Shown here one piece after another: positions 44,046 through 54,745 of a DNA stretch of 64,000 bases. The translations under genes were made by a program, and so were the position numbers. Origin of the DNA: Metarhizium brunneum (Eukaryota > Ascomycota > Sordariomycetes > Hypocreales > Clavicipitaceae); the NCBI RefSeq assembly GCF_013426205.1, contig NC_089427.1, positions 1,922,001-1,986,000 of the forward strand, written 5' to 3'. The notes beneath the pieces were generated by a model. The model was not told where the DNA came from and did not search any database. It saw nothing but the letters and a program-made list of their open reading frames with translations. Within the stretch, counting starts at the first letter, position 1. Each line of letters begins with the position of its first letter.

Positions 44046-47000
44046 CTACTTAATGAGGTACTGGCGTGTTTTGTTTTTTGTCCTTATATCTAGGATTTGT
44101 TCCACTTTGTATTCTCCGTCGTCCAAGACTTTGATGTCTTTTTCTGTTGGTGCATTATTTGGTGCTTTCTCGAGAAGTGAAATGTGTACTATGGGATGAT
44201 TCCTTATAGTCTTTGGTAGTGAAAGTTCGTAATTGTTCGCTGATATTTGTTTTTTGATAGCGAATGGTCCTAATTTTTTGTAGTCTAATTTGTTGCTTGG
44301 TCGCGTTGTTTTGATGTTTTGTTGGAGTAGGTAGACCATGTCTCCCTCCCTAAAGATTGGTCTCTTTAATCTTTTACGATTATGGTATTGTGCTATTTTG
44401 TTTTGTACGAATTCTAATTTGTGTCGCATTCCTTCATGTAATTTCTTTAGTTTATCTGCTTGCAGTATTGCTTGTTTTGCTTGCGGTTCTTTGCGCCGTG
44501 TTCGAAATACTTCGGGGTTAAATCCGTAATTGGCGTAGGCTGGTGTTTGCTTCGTCGATTCCGATATTGAGCTATTATAAGCTAATTGCGCTGTAGGTAA
44601 CTATTTAACCTAATTGTTCTGTTGATGATTGATGTAGTATCGTAGATATTGTTTAAGCGTCTGGTTTAATCTTTCCGTTTGTCTATCCGTCTGTGGATGA
44701 TATGCAGTGCTTAACTTGTGATTCGTTCTAAGTTGTGCTATAAGTGCTTGCTAAAATTTAGAGGTAAATGTACTTCCTTTATCTGATATGATTTCCTCTG
44801 GCAGCCTATGATTGCTTGTTATTGTTTGTAAGAACATATATGCAAGTTCTTCTGTATTGCTTGCTTTTTTGTACGGTAGAAAGTATTTGTACTTTGTGAG
44901 TTTATCTGTGACCACGAATATGCTGTTATATTCTATATTGGTTATTGGTTCTTTTGATATTGGTAGCTTCGTAATATGATTGAAAGCTATTGATTCCCAT
45001 GGTCGTGTTGGTACTGGTAGTGGTTGTAATTCTCTGTATGGCTTATGTCGTGAAGCCTTACTTTTTCTGTATTGTATGTATTTGTTGATAACCTTTTCGA
45101 CTATCTTCTTGATTCCTGAGAAATCGTATTGTTGTCGTATCTTATCCAGTGTTTTGCGGATTCCTTGATGTCTATAGACTGGATGTTCGTGTATTTCTTT
45201 GATGTATTCTTCTTGTAACTCTGGAGGTATCCAGGTCTTTCCATGGTACTTTGGGATAGTTCCGGGTTCTGCGAGATATTTTTCTGGCGTGTTTGTAAAC
45301 CTAACCTTTTCCTTTGCCTATTGTTGGATTTTCTTGTATACTGGGTCTTTGTCTTGTACTTTTAGTATGGTATTCAGTTGTTTTTGCTGAAAATTGCTAT
45401 TTGTATTAACCTTAAGGAGTTGTCTTGTCGCTATAGGTACTCTTGTATTGTAGTCGCTTCTTCGACTTAGAGCGTCTGCTTGTCTGTTCTTGGATTTTTT
45501 TTGATGGATGATTTTGTAGTTGAATTCTGAAAGATATTCGGCCTATCGAATTTGTTGTCTATTTAATTGTTGTGTTGTCGTAAAGTGAGAGATGTTCTTG
45601 TGATTGGTGTACACCTTAACTTTGTGTTTGCTTCCCATGAGGTAGTGTCTAAATTTCTTGAAAGTATTGATGATTGCTAGGAATTCTTTGTTGTAGATGG
45701 GGTAGTTGAGTTCTGCTCCATGAAGTTTCTTTGAGTAGAACGTAATAGGGTGTAGTTTTTTGTTATTGTCTCTTTGTCTAACTTGTGCTCTTAGAGTAAA
45801 GTCTGATGAATTGGTTTTTAATTTTGTTTCCTTTTCTGGGTTGAAGGTTCTTAAAACAGGTTCGGATGTGATGAGTTTTTTGATCTTGTTAAAGGTATAT
45901 TGCGCCTTATCGTTTTAATTCTACTGCTTATCCTTCTTGGTGAGTTTATCTAAGGGTGCTGCGATTTCGCTGTAGCTTTTGATGAATTTCCTGTAGTAGT
46001 TTGTAAAGCCTCTAAAGCTTTGTATGTTCTTGATATTTTTTGGTGTTGGCCAGTTCTTTACTGCCTTGATCTTTGTCTTTTTTATTTGTATCTTGTTTGG
46101 TTGTATTGTGTGTTCTAGGAAGTCTATTTCTTGTGTATGGAACTTATATTTTGCTGGTTTAAGTAATAGTTTAGCGTCTTGTAGCGTTTTTAGTACCGTG
46201 TGTACGTGTCCTTTGTGGTCTTCTAGGGTTTTCGAGAAGATCAGTATATTATCGAGATATATTACTACAAAGTTATCTAAATATTCTTGTAGTACGCTGT
46301 TGATTATTCTCTGGAATGTTGCTGGTGCGTTGGTGAGCCCTATTGGTATTACCAAGTATTTGAATAGTCCGAATTTCGTTCTGAAGGCTGTTATCTATTT
46401 GTGACCCTTCTTTATTTGAATCAAGTTGTATGCTCCTTTTAGGTCTACCGCGGTGAACTAATTTATACCGTGCAATTGGTCTTGTAGTTCCGATATTAGT
46501 GGTAATGGTGTTCTGTCTTTTATGGTAATCGCGTTTAATCGCTGATAATCTACTACTAACCGTAATTTTCTGTTTTTCTTTGGAACAAATATAACTGGGT
46601 ATCTAGCTTCTGATGTTGATGCTCTGATATAGCTTTTTGCTAGTATCTTGTTGATGTATTCTCGTAACGTTTTGAGTTCTTTTGCGTTTAAGTTGTAGAT
46701 CTTGTGGAATGTTGTTGACTTTCTATCTGCTAATTCGATTTTATGATCCTATTGATTGTGTTTGGGTAATCCGGTTTTTAATTTTTTTGCGAATAATTTT
46801 TTGTATTTCTGGTATTTTTTAGGGATATTCTTGAGTTTTTCTTTTTTTGTTATTGGGCTTTTGTCGTTTTTGTTGTTCTTGTTTTTCTTCTTTTCTTCGA
46901 GTTTCTTATTTGTGTTTGCGAGGTTTTTCCTTAAGGTGGCAATAACTTTTTGGATCTTGGCTTTTGTCTTCTTGTTGCTTATTGTTGTTTGTATCCCGGT

Positions 47001-48300
47001 TTGTAGCGCCGTTGAGGTCGTTATGGTGGATCTAATCGTTCTTTTCTTTGTACTCATTGTCTTTGTATTGTTTATCTGTTATTGTTGGTCCTTAGATAAC
47101 TTGCTTGAAGGTTCCTTTTCTTTAGAACTCTGTTCGTGAGCTAAGTTATAACGAAATTTTGTTCTTTCTTCCGAATTCTGTTGATTCTGTTGGCCTGAAG
47201 TCTTGTTCCACTTTAGTTGGCCTGTCCTCTAGTTGATTAGTGGGTTACTTTTCTATAACCATGGGTACCCTAATATTAGGTTGTGTTCCGATACGTTTAT
47301 AACATCGAGTTGAATCACTTCTGAATGACCTTGAATTTGTACTTTGAGATGATCAGTTTCTTGGTTAATGATTCCGTTATTGTAGGCAAAAAGTTTTCCT
47401 TTGATATTAGTTAACTTGTATGGTGCCTCTTTGTGTTTCTACGGTAGTTGGTAACGATTAATAACTCTGGGTGAGATATAGTTGCCTATCGCGCCACTGT
47501 CCACAAGTATGCGAACGTGATGTCCTATGACTTCGGCGTCTAATACTATCTTATCGCTTTGTCCATCTTGGATTGCATTGAGGGTCATTAGCGTCTTTCT
47601 CTTTATGCCAGCTTGTAGCCCTTTTACAGATGGCGTGCCTTGTTTTTTGAGTTTTCCGGAATAGATTCTTCTGTGATTTGTTGTTTTATTTCCTGGTACT
47701 ATTCTGTAGGTCTAGTTCTATTTTGTGGGTGCTTAAAGTAAAACCTATTGTTAAATATTTGATATAGGCGGTTGTAAATTTGGTCTTTTATTTCTTCGTG
47801 CTTTTTGCATCTTGGGTTATTGTAGTTTACCGTATGTTTCTTGTTGCATCTGGGGTTGAACTTCTGTTCGTGGTACCACTTATCTAGCCTTTATTTATTA
47901 TGGTATGTTGATTTTGTGGTTCCCCTGGGATCTTTTTGTTTGAGTATGTCTAATGCTTGTTGTGTCCGTTTGTATGCTGCTGGTGTCCTACATTGCTACT
48001 TGTGCTATTCTCTGGCCTTATCTACCATATGTTCTGAGCAATTTGGTAGTGGGTATACTATGTGGTCTTTCGTTTCACATTGAGGTGACTTGAGTAGTAA
48101 CTCTCTTCTGTGTGTTGAGATCTTTCCCCTATACATATACTGATGCTACTGCTTGTTTTTTGTATATATATGTAACTGGTATGTGTCTGATTCACATATG
48201 TCTGTAGGATCTGTATGAGCTCGGCATTTGATGGGTGTGTTTGAATCGGGTTCCAAGATCATCGTTTGATTGTTATTGATTATCTTTACTCTTTATTCTA
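44046..48300 (-). pseudogene. Degenerate pol region: protease, RT, RNase H, integrase, chromodomain-like
   Basis: Reading minus strand, the aspartic protease core DSGA with an Ile-Leu-Val lead is at about 47480-47515. Reverse transcriptase is clearest at 46355-45921, with LTNAPATFQRIINSVL and a YLDN where the family has YLDD. It is followed by RNase H and integrase remnants. An integrase C-terminus (LDYKKLGPFAIKKQ) and a chromodomain-like end (EYKVEQILDI) lie at 44429-44046. Chromodomains steer such elements to heterochromatin. Multiple stops and frame interruptions separate the pieces, so no functional polyprotein is made. Confidence 0.88.
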
Positions 48301-48489
48301 GGAGTTCCTATCTGAAGTATGGTGCTTTGATCGGATATCCTTTTATCCTGATCGGAAATGCATCTAGTTGTGCCTTGGTTGTAAAATGTGCCTGGCACAT
48401 TATAAATATGTATGATGCCTATGCTAATCGTGTATGGTCCTTATGTCTTAGTGAGAGTCTGGGGTTATCCCCTTCTTCCCTCTTTGGGT

Positions 48490-50060
48490 ACTATAGTGTT
48501 GGGTTTCTTAATATTGTGGTGGTGTCCACCGCAATAATAGGAATTGCGAAATGTTTTCCTGTTGGTGCGGGGAAATATTGTTGTACAGCTTGCTCTTGTG
48601 TGGCTGTTAGCCTTGCTGGCGTTTCTTTCTTGCTTTGTTCGTCTTTGGACGCTTCTGGAGTGTCTAGGATTGTGTTGTTGTTATCGACGCTTATCTCCCT
48701 TACTCTATTTTCTGGTTTGTTGAGGGGGGTGAGGATTTGTGCGTCTTGCTTCTCCTTATGTTGTTGTTCCCTTTGAATCTTCCTTGCTTTTGCTTGTTGT
48801 CGCACCCAATTGAGGATTTCTTGGTGCGAGTCTTTGTCTAAATATTCCGGCGACTTTAGTTTATGGAGTTCTTTTCGTCCTGTTATTGTAAGAGTTTTCT
48901 TTTCTATTGATTGTTCGTCTAGTTCTTCTTGTACCAGTTGTTTGGCTACTTGTAGCCTGTTTCCCACGAAGTTCACAATTTTCTTCCTTGGTTTTCTTGG
49001 TTCTTTTGGAAACCATCCTGTTTCTTGTTTGCTGCTTATGTGAACGTAGCAGTTGTCGTCGTAGTAGAAGGTCCAGTTGAGGTTCTTATGTTCTACCTCT
49101 GGTTTGGTAACTTCGTTTTTCTGTTGGTTAGTAGCGTTGAGCTGTTTTTTACCTCCTTTTGGTACTGGCTTCTATTCTTTCCTGGGTTTCTTGTATTTAT
49201 TGGCGAAATGTCTTGGTTTTCCGTAGTTGTAGCATTTCTTTTCTTTCTTGTTATCCTTTTTGGTAGCGTTAAGCTCTATTCGTCCAGGGTTAAGAGTGTG
49301 ACCGTAGGCAATAGGTTCTTCTCGCCTTCTCTTCTGGTTTGCCTGCTGTCCTCTTCTTCCTGTGGGGTTCTAGGTTCCCCTTCCCTGTTGCTTTTGCATG
49401 CGTTGTTGATACTGTCTGTTATCGATTTGAACTGCTATTGCCACATAGTCTGAGAAGTTGTTTGGCATGTTTTCTCTGTACAGTTCGTCCTTGATTTCTT
49501 CTTTCAGTCCTTTAAAGAAGGCTGACATGAGTGGCTTATCTTCCTAGTCTAGTACTGAGGTGACTTGTCTGAAACGTGCCGTATAATCTGATGTAGATCC
49601 TTTTTGTCTGAGTTGATCCATGTGAATGATTGCGGTCCTTACTTCGTCGGTTGATCTAAATGTTTTTTTGATTGCTTTTTCGAATTTCTTATAGTCGGCA
49701 AATATTTCTTTTGTTTCGTCTTCTTGATTATCTCCTGCGTTGGTGAGATAGTCTCGCATAATTGGTTCAAACCATGCGAGCGCGGTGCCCGTTATACATC
49801 CTCCAGCGTGTAGCACTTTTGCTTGCATATTGGTTAACTTGTTTGGGTAGAATTGGTGGTACGCCCTGAGCTGGGTTAAGAATCCTTGGAGTATTCTTGG
49901 GTTGCTGTTATAGGGTCCTGGTGCCCTAGGCTTGGTGATCTCTCCTAAGTCTTTTTGTCCTGATATAAGCATTTGGTGTTTAAGGCTGAGTTGCTCAACT
50001 TGTTGGCGTAGTCGTATAAGTTCGATCATGAGGTCCTGGGGTCCGAGGCTTTGAGGTTCC
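48490..50060 (-). pseudogene. Degenerate gag region
   Basis: The segment at 50029-49544 encodes a Ty3-type Gag core (FLTQLRAYHQFYPNKL, ALAWFEPIMRDYL, DYTARFRQVTSVLD). About 300 bp downstream lies a damaged CCHC zinc-knuckle (CYNYGKPRHFAN), then a charged tail at 48976-48491. Stops interrupt the frame between these parts. Confidence 0.85.
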
Positions 50061-50176
50061 TGAGGTGTTGGCGATGTAGTTGCCTTAGACGAGGTAGGTG
50101 TTGTAGGTGCTATCTCGACAGTTATTAGATATTGCTTAGAGTGACGTAGTGGTTGTCTGAATAAGAGCTTTTAACG

Positions 50177-50616
50177 TGTAACGGCTAAGGTTCCTAAGGG
50201 ATAAACTAGTCGTAGTTTATGTTGGCAGAATAACTAGGGCAGTTAATCTGAGCGGTTGGTTGTTATGTTGGTGATAGGTTGTAGACTGTAACTAAGTGAT
50301 CAGAGTCAAAGAGTTGTAAGCGAAGCTTATTTAATGTAATGATCTGTGTTGAAAGCTAAGGAGCTAGAGTCTATTTATGGAGCGAAATTGGGGGTCCCTA
50401 TATACTACGATGGATCACTTCTCCCGTCGTGATGTTTCCCTCTGGATCGCTGTTGTGACCGTGATCCCGCTTACACGGATCACGGTTCCTTCTGCGATCC
50501 AGATGTGACGGTTGCTCCGACTATTAATCCGTTGTCCGCCCTGCCTGTGCCGCCCCGTGGCTCATGCAGCCGGCCCAACCTGCAGCCTGCTTCCTGCATA
50601 CGACTGGGTCGTAACA
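50177..50616 (-). repeat. 5' LTR of the Ty3/gypsy element
   Basis: 440 bp with the same TG...CA ends; followed at 50617-50621 by the target-site copy CTTTA. On the minus strand this is the promoter-bearing LTR. No tRNA-like primer-binding site with the usual TGG start was recognised next to it. Confidence 0.93.
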
Positions 50617-51520
50617 CTTTATTAGCTTTTTTTATAGCTAATTTTATAGCTTTCTTAATATTATACTTTAATTTAATATTTTTAAAAGCCTTTTTTTTTT
50701 AAATTCTTAATTATTTTTATAATTTTTTTAATTTTTATAAAATTAAAATTTTTAATTTTAAAATAAGTATTTTTTTTATTATAAAAAGCTTTTAATTTAT
50801 TAATAATTATATTACTTATTAAGCCTTATTAGCTTTAACCCTTAAAGGTTATAATAAATAACCTACTTATATTAGGCTTTTTATTATACTTAGTTATCTT
50901 ATTATTATTAGTAAGCTAGTCTAGTTAATCTTATTTTATAAAAGCTTATATTAATAAGTATATACTTTATATATAATAGTTTATAAATAGCTATAATAAA
51001 TATTAATAAGTGCTTATAAGAAATATATATATATAGGGGTAATAACTTATAATTAGTTATATTATTATAGCAGGGTTTTAATAATAAAAAAGGTAAATAA
51101 CTTAAATATAAAATTAACTTAAAATATAAAAGAGAGTAAACCTTATAAATATATTATATATATAGGTATTTTAGGTTTTTAGTATAATTTAATATAAGTT
51201 ATAGCTATAAAGTTATAATAATATATAAGGTTTAATTATATAATAATAGCTAAGGCTATTATAAGGTAGCTATAACTAGTAGGTTATAGCGCGGTACTAA
51301 TTATACTAGTATATTTAACGCGTTATAATACGTGTATAAATAATCTACTTTTTTAATTTCTTATTATTCTTAGCCTAATATAACCTAATACTATTTTAGA
51401 TTTTATGCTTATATAATACTAGTATTATATATATAATTTTATTTAACTATAAAGTAAATTAACCAAATATTAATATTAATATAAAATTATAAATTATTTT
51501 TAAGCTAATAAATTTAATAT
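50617..51520. repeat. AT-rich repeat copy, continuation interrupted by the LTR element
   Basis: Continues, without loss apart from the 5-bp duplication, the forward repeat copy cut at 42751: TTAGCTTTTTTTATAGC occurs here and at about 39149 in the left copy. It is the least mutated copy, with GC-containing words such as GCGCGGTACTAATTATAC that read with T or A in the left copy, so RIP hit the copies unevenly. Confidence 0.75.
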
Positions 51521-52700
51521 ATTATAATATATATAATATTTTTTAAATTATATATTATTATTATATTAGCTAGGTATAGCTATTAATTATATTATTAATA
51601 GGTTCTAGTAATTAACTAGCTTTTTTTTATTTTTTTATATTAATTTAATTTAATAAAATTATATAAATTTTACTTATAATTATAATATAAAATAATATAT
51701 ACTTACCTAATATAATTATTTTTATAATTCCCTTTTTAGTATTTTATTAACTATTTTTAATTCCTATTATTAGCCTAATTAAACTAGCTAATCCTTGCTT
51801 ATTAATATTAGTATTAGTTAGTAAAATTAATATTATTTTAGCTTATTAATTATATTATATAATATTAGTTTATAAAATAGCTAAAAATTATATTTATTAA
51901 AAACTATATTAAATATAAATATAATTTATTATACTAAAATTATATTATATTAAAAGCTACTAAAAACTATAAAACTATACTATCTTTATAGCTCTGGCGT
52001 CGCCGGCAGCTTCAGGAACGCACAGCTAAGCAATACCTTTTTATTAGTCAGGGTATTAGCGGTATCCGCCAAAAAGCAGTCTAGGAATATAAATAGTATT
52101 AGTATATAGTAGAACTATCCCTTATACTAAGATATTTATTAACGCTAACAAGCCTACTAGGCAATTATATTAGATTATCTAATTATGATAATAATAATAA
52201 AGGTATTAGTATATTATCTTCTATTTTAATACTAGTATACTATAAAGCTTATTAAAGCCTAAGCTTTATTTTTATAAAGTTTATAACTTCCTTTATAGCT
52301 AGCCCTTTTTATTTGCCGGGAGGGTTTGTATTAATACTAATATTAATACCGGCTATATTACAATAAATTACTATATTACTTAAGAGCTTATTTTATAACG
52401 TGGAGCTTATAGGGGTATTACTAGAAGTATTAAGTAAGAATATAGCAGCAAAGCTAGGTTTATAAAAGAAGAAAATAAGCTTCTTATTAATTAAAAGAAA
52501 AGCCTAGGCTATTATAAGTAAAAATTTACTTATAATTTAATAATAAATTTATAAAATACTTAAAAAAACTTTTTAAGTATATTATTATATAAAATTATAC
52601 CTAGGTTTACCTCTAAAAAATAAGATTAGTTTACTTTTCTTATTATATAGAAGTATATTATTCTAGAGCGGTTAAAGTAGCTAATTTATATATAATAATT
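51521..52700 (+). pseudogene. Degenerate mobile-element coding remnant in AT-rich DNA
   Basis: From about 51990 a short GC-richer stretch (GCGTCGCCGGCAGCTTCAGG) leads into a plus-strand frame that reads like protein but is broken by TAG and TAA codons, e.g. YIVELSLILRYLLTLTSLLGN between stops, then IRLSNYDNNNKGIS and FYLPGGF. Pattern and composition fit a RIP-mutated transposon gene. The family is not identified. Confidence 0.4.
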
Positions 52701-53685
52701 TATAAAATTAAAGCGTGGCGTAGAGACTTCCTGTACCTCTTGGCGTCTTCTTTGGATTCGCCTGGCCCTTTGTCAGCGACATTAATTAGAATATACACGA
52801 GACCCTACTATCCAGCGACCACGAGTATGCGTCCCAGGTTTTAATAGAGCTATTATTGACTATTTGTAACAGAACTACCGGTAAACCGGGGCTTCTTAAA
52901 TTAGCATTCTTGCGTCCTCTATATCTGGCATTTATGATGAAGTATCTCCTGTACTAGACATAATAAGGCTTCCATCTCTCGAGAGGAACTTATTGCCTGC
53001 TATATTAAGCCGTTTCGTGCTTACAGCCTCAGAATAGGAAGTCGAGGACAACAACTCGTACATGTTGAGCGTTACAGATTGTGGCGTTGTAAGTGAGACA
53101 TCGCACTGTGCAGCCACCACTAGTTTTAGTATCGCATGATTCTGCGTCAACCCTAGAGCCTCTCGGCCTTGTTTGCTCTAATCGCAGAGACGGTGTTGGA
53201 GCGGGAGCTTCAAGTCGGGCTGTTGCAACCATCGCTTCCATTACGCCCAGATATATTCGTCGCGCGTCACATGTCTCTTCCGCTGTGAGAAATGAAAGAA
53301 AAGGGGCGGTGGGCTAGGCTTTCCAGGTCAAAAGAAGTCTGTGCCTATTACGCTACATAGTTCGACAGCTCTCTACATGTAGTTGATACCGAGGTGCAGG
53401 CGACTTTGTGGCGGTGGCTGCCAATACCACCACCCCTCGTGATGCCCTACCAGGACAAAAAAATCACGCGCTCATTTTGAACTGGCTACAAATCAACAAA
53501 GGTACCTATTCCTTTCACTAATGCGCCGACAAGTTGTTTACTACAATATTATAGTCCGCTGGCTTATCTCAGCGACATCGCCAACCCTTGAAGCCTTCCA
53601 CGCCGTACATATGTAGTGTAGGCAAAACCTGCACTTACAACCGTGGGCGGAAACCGACGACTCTGCGCTTCGCTTGGCCTCTGCT
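52701..53685. other. Boundary region after AT-rich block
   Basis: Base composition recovers from about 52720. Short, unlinked open frames only. Upstream exons of the next gene may lie here, because its frame stays open upstream of the chosen ATG. Confidence 0.35.
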
Positions 53686-54471
53686 ATGGCGAAAGGAGCG
53701 GGCATCCCTGGCCTAGACAAGGCTCTGACGGAGGAGGATCTAGAGGAAAGCCGAAATATGTAGGTGTTTGCCCCATTCCATCAATTCCCGGACTAATGTC
53801 AGACCAGTTACAACAACCTACCTGACGACGCCAAACAACCCGAGATCCAGGAATACCATATACTTGATCTTGCTGCGCTCTTCGTTCGGAACCGTGCTCA
53901 TAACATTTTTGGCATTCATTTAGTACATGCCCATTTTACTATACCCACGAGAACTGTTCTGCTTGGAGCCAACTACGACCGGCCACGTTGTCGCTGGGCC
54001 AGAACTACACCGATTCCGGATATGGATCTCAGCGATATACATGGACATATATTCGTTCTGAGGGACAATGGGTTCCGCCCATATGAGTACCAAACAGGCC
54101 CTGCACCTGATTTGTCTCAAATTGACGACATGTTTCTCCACAACTTGTCCGACTATTTGTATGCCAACAACTTGTCTTCCTTTATTGGACTTCAGATCGT
54201 CGACGAAAATCCAGCAAATATGTTGGAGCTTATTCTTCCACAGGCAACAGTGATGCTGTGTGCCTCTGATTTAAACGGCTGCATCTCCACCAGACAGACC
54301 GGCTGGAGGTTTGCAACAGAATTGGGTCAACCACGGGTATGCCAAGCTAATGAGTCGCATGGGCAGAGAGCCACAACCCATGAGATTTACAACAAGGGTG
54401 ACGCTCACCCCAGGATGGAAACATATCAAGATCTCAAGGATGCACTTTTGAAGATTGGAATAATCGCTTGA
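53686..54471 (+). CDS. Conserved fungal hypothetical protein, 245 aa
   Basis: Two exons, 53686-53759 and 53808-54471, around a 48-nt intron (GTAGGT donor, CTAAT branch, CCAG acceptor). Joined, they read MAKGAGIPGLDKALTEEDLE then YNNLPDDA...EYHILDLAALFVRNRAH, FGIHLVHAHF, DLSDIHGHIFVLRDNGFRPYEYQ and a C-terminal LELILPQATVML...ETYQDLKDALLKIGIIA. The pattern resembles a family of uncharacterised proteins that I associate with filamentous fungi; this is from memory and carries no function. The frame is open upstream of the ATG, so an additional 5' exon is possible. No membrane segment or signal peptide. It is the first intact-looking gene right of the repeat block. Confidence 0.65.
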
Positions 54472-54597
54472 TTGGTCGACATAGGTTGATTGATATGATA
54501 ATCCCCGTATGTATGTAAAAATTGGCAAATTTAGTATTAAGAATGTGACTAATAGTGTATTGGTCGCGCCCGACGGGCTAATATCCCCCCCAAGTCT

Positions 54598-54745
54598 TCA
54601 GAGAGCCAGACCGTGAGGAACGAGGGCTTTCTTCCGAGCTTGTTCGCTTTCCAGGGCTGAGTTAAGAATATCTCTCAGACCTTTTCCGAGGATGAAATGG
54701 CGTATCGAGCGTTGGAGAGTGTCTAGTGGAATTTCAGGAACAAAC
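54598..54745 (-). pseudogene. Gene fragment (unknown fungal family)
   Basis: A minus-strand frame reads VPEIPLDTLQRSIRHFILGK, then GLRDILNSALESEQARKKAL, to a stop at 54598. The amphipathic helix pattern looks like real protein. Frames further upstream (to about 55054, e.g. LSLVEQLGARQVLPHLTNFL) may be another piece of the same gene in a different phase. No full gene model could be built, so it is called a fragment. Confidence 0.35.

Larger units (their letters stand above)
42752..50616 (-). mobile_element. Ty3/gypsy LTR retrotransposon (chromovirus type), RIP-inactivated
   Basis: 7865 bp bounded by two 440-bp LTRs and a perfect 5-bp target-site duplication CTTTA (42747-42751, 50617-50621). 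Gag-pol runs on the minus strand, so the 5' LTR is the right one. A purine-rich tract on the minus strand (43192-43211) abuts the left LTR, as expected for the polypurine tract. Order along the element: gag, zinc knuckle, protease, reverse transcriptase, RNase H, integrase, then a chromodomain-like end, which defines the Ty3/gypsy class. Every large domain is broken by stops or damaged motifs, with C-to-T and G-to-A bias. It inserted in an AT-rich repeat copy. Confidence 0.93.

Noticed and set aside
46756..47139. 127-codon plus-strand ORF looking like a membrane protein
   Set aside because: Reverse reading of a Lys/Asn-rich pol segment; Phe/Leu richness is an artefact.
48270..48776. 168-codon plus-strand ORF within the retroelement, hydrophobic and Cys/Ser-rich
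   Set aside because: Complement of the gag tail. The hydrophobic look comes from reading A-rich coding DNA backwards; only the 43318-44011 antisense frame has a structured motif.
50100..50176. tRNA primer-binding site next to the 5' LTR
   Set aside because: The sequence following the LTR on the minus strand does not start TGG and does not match a tRNA 3' end I can recognise.
38931..52700. AT-rich block as a nuclear insertion of mitochondrial DNA
   Set aside because: No mitochondrial genes or tRNAs are recognised. The presence of LTRs, target duplications, inverted copies and transition-only divergence points to RIP-mutated repeats.
38931..52700. AT-rich block as a centromere
   Set aside because: At ~14 kb with identifiable repeats it could be any heterochromatin island; sequence alone gives no centromere-specific evidence.
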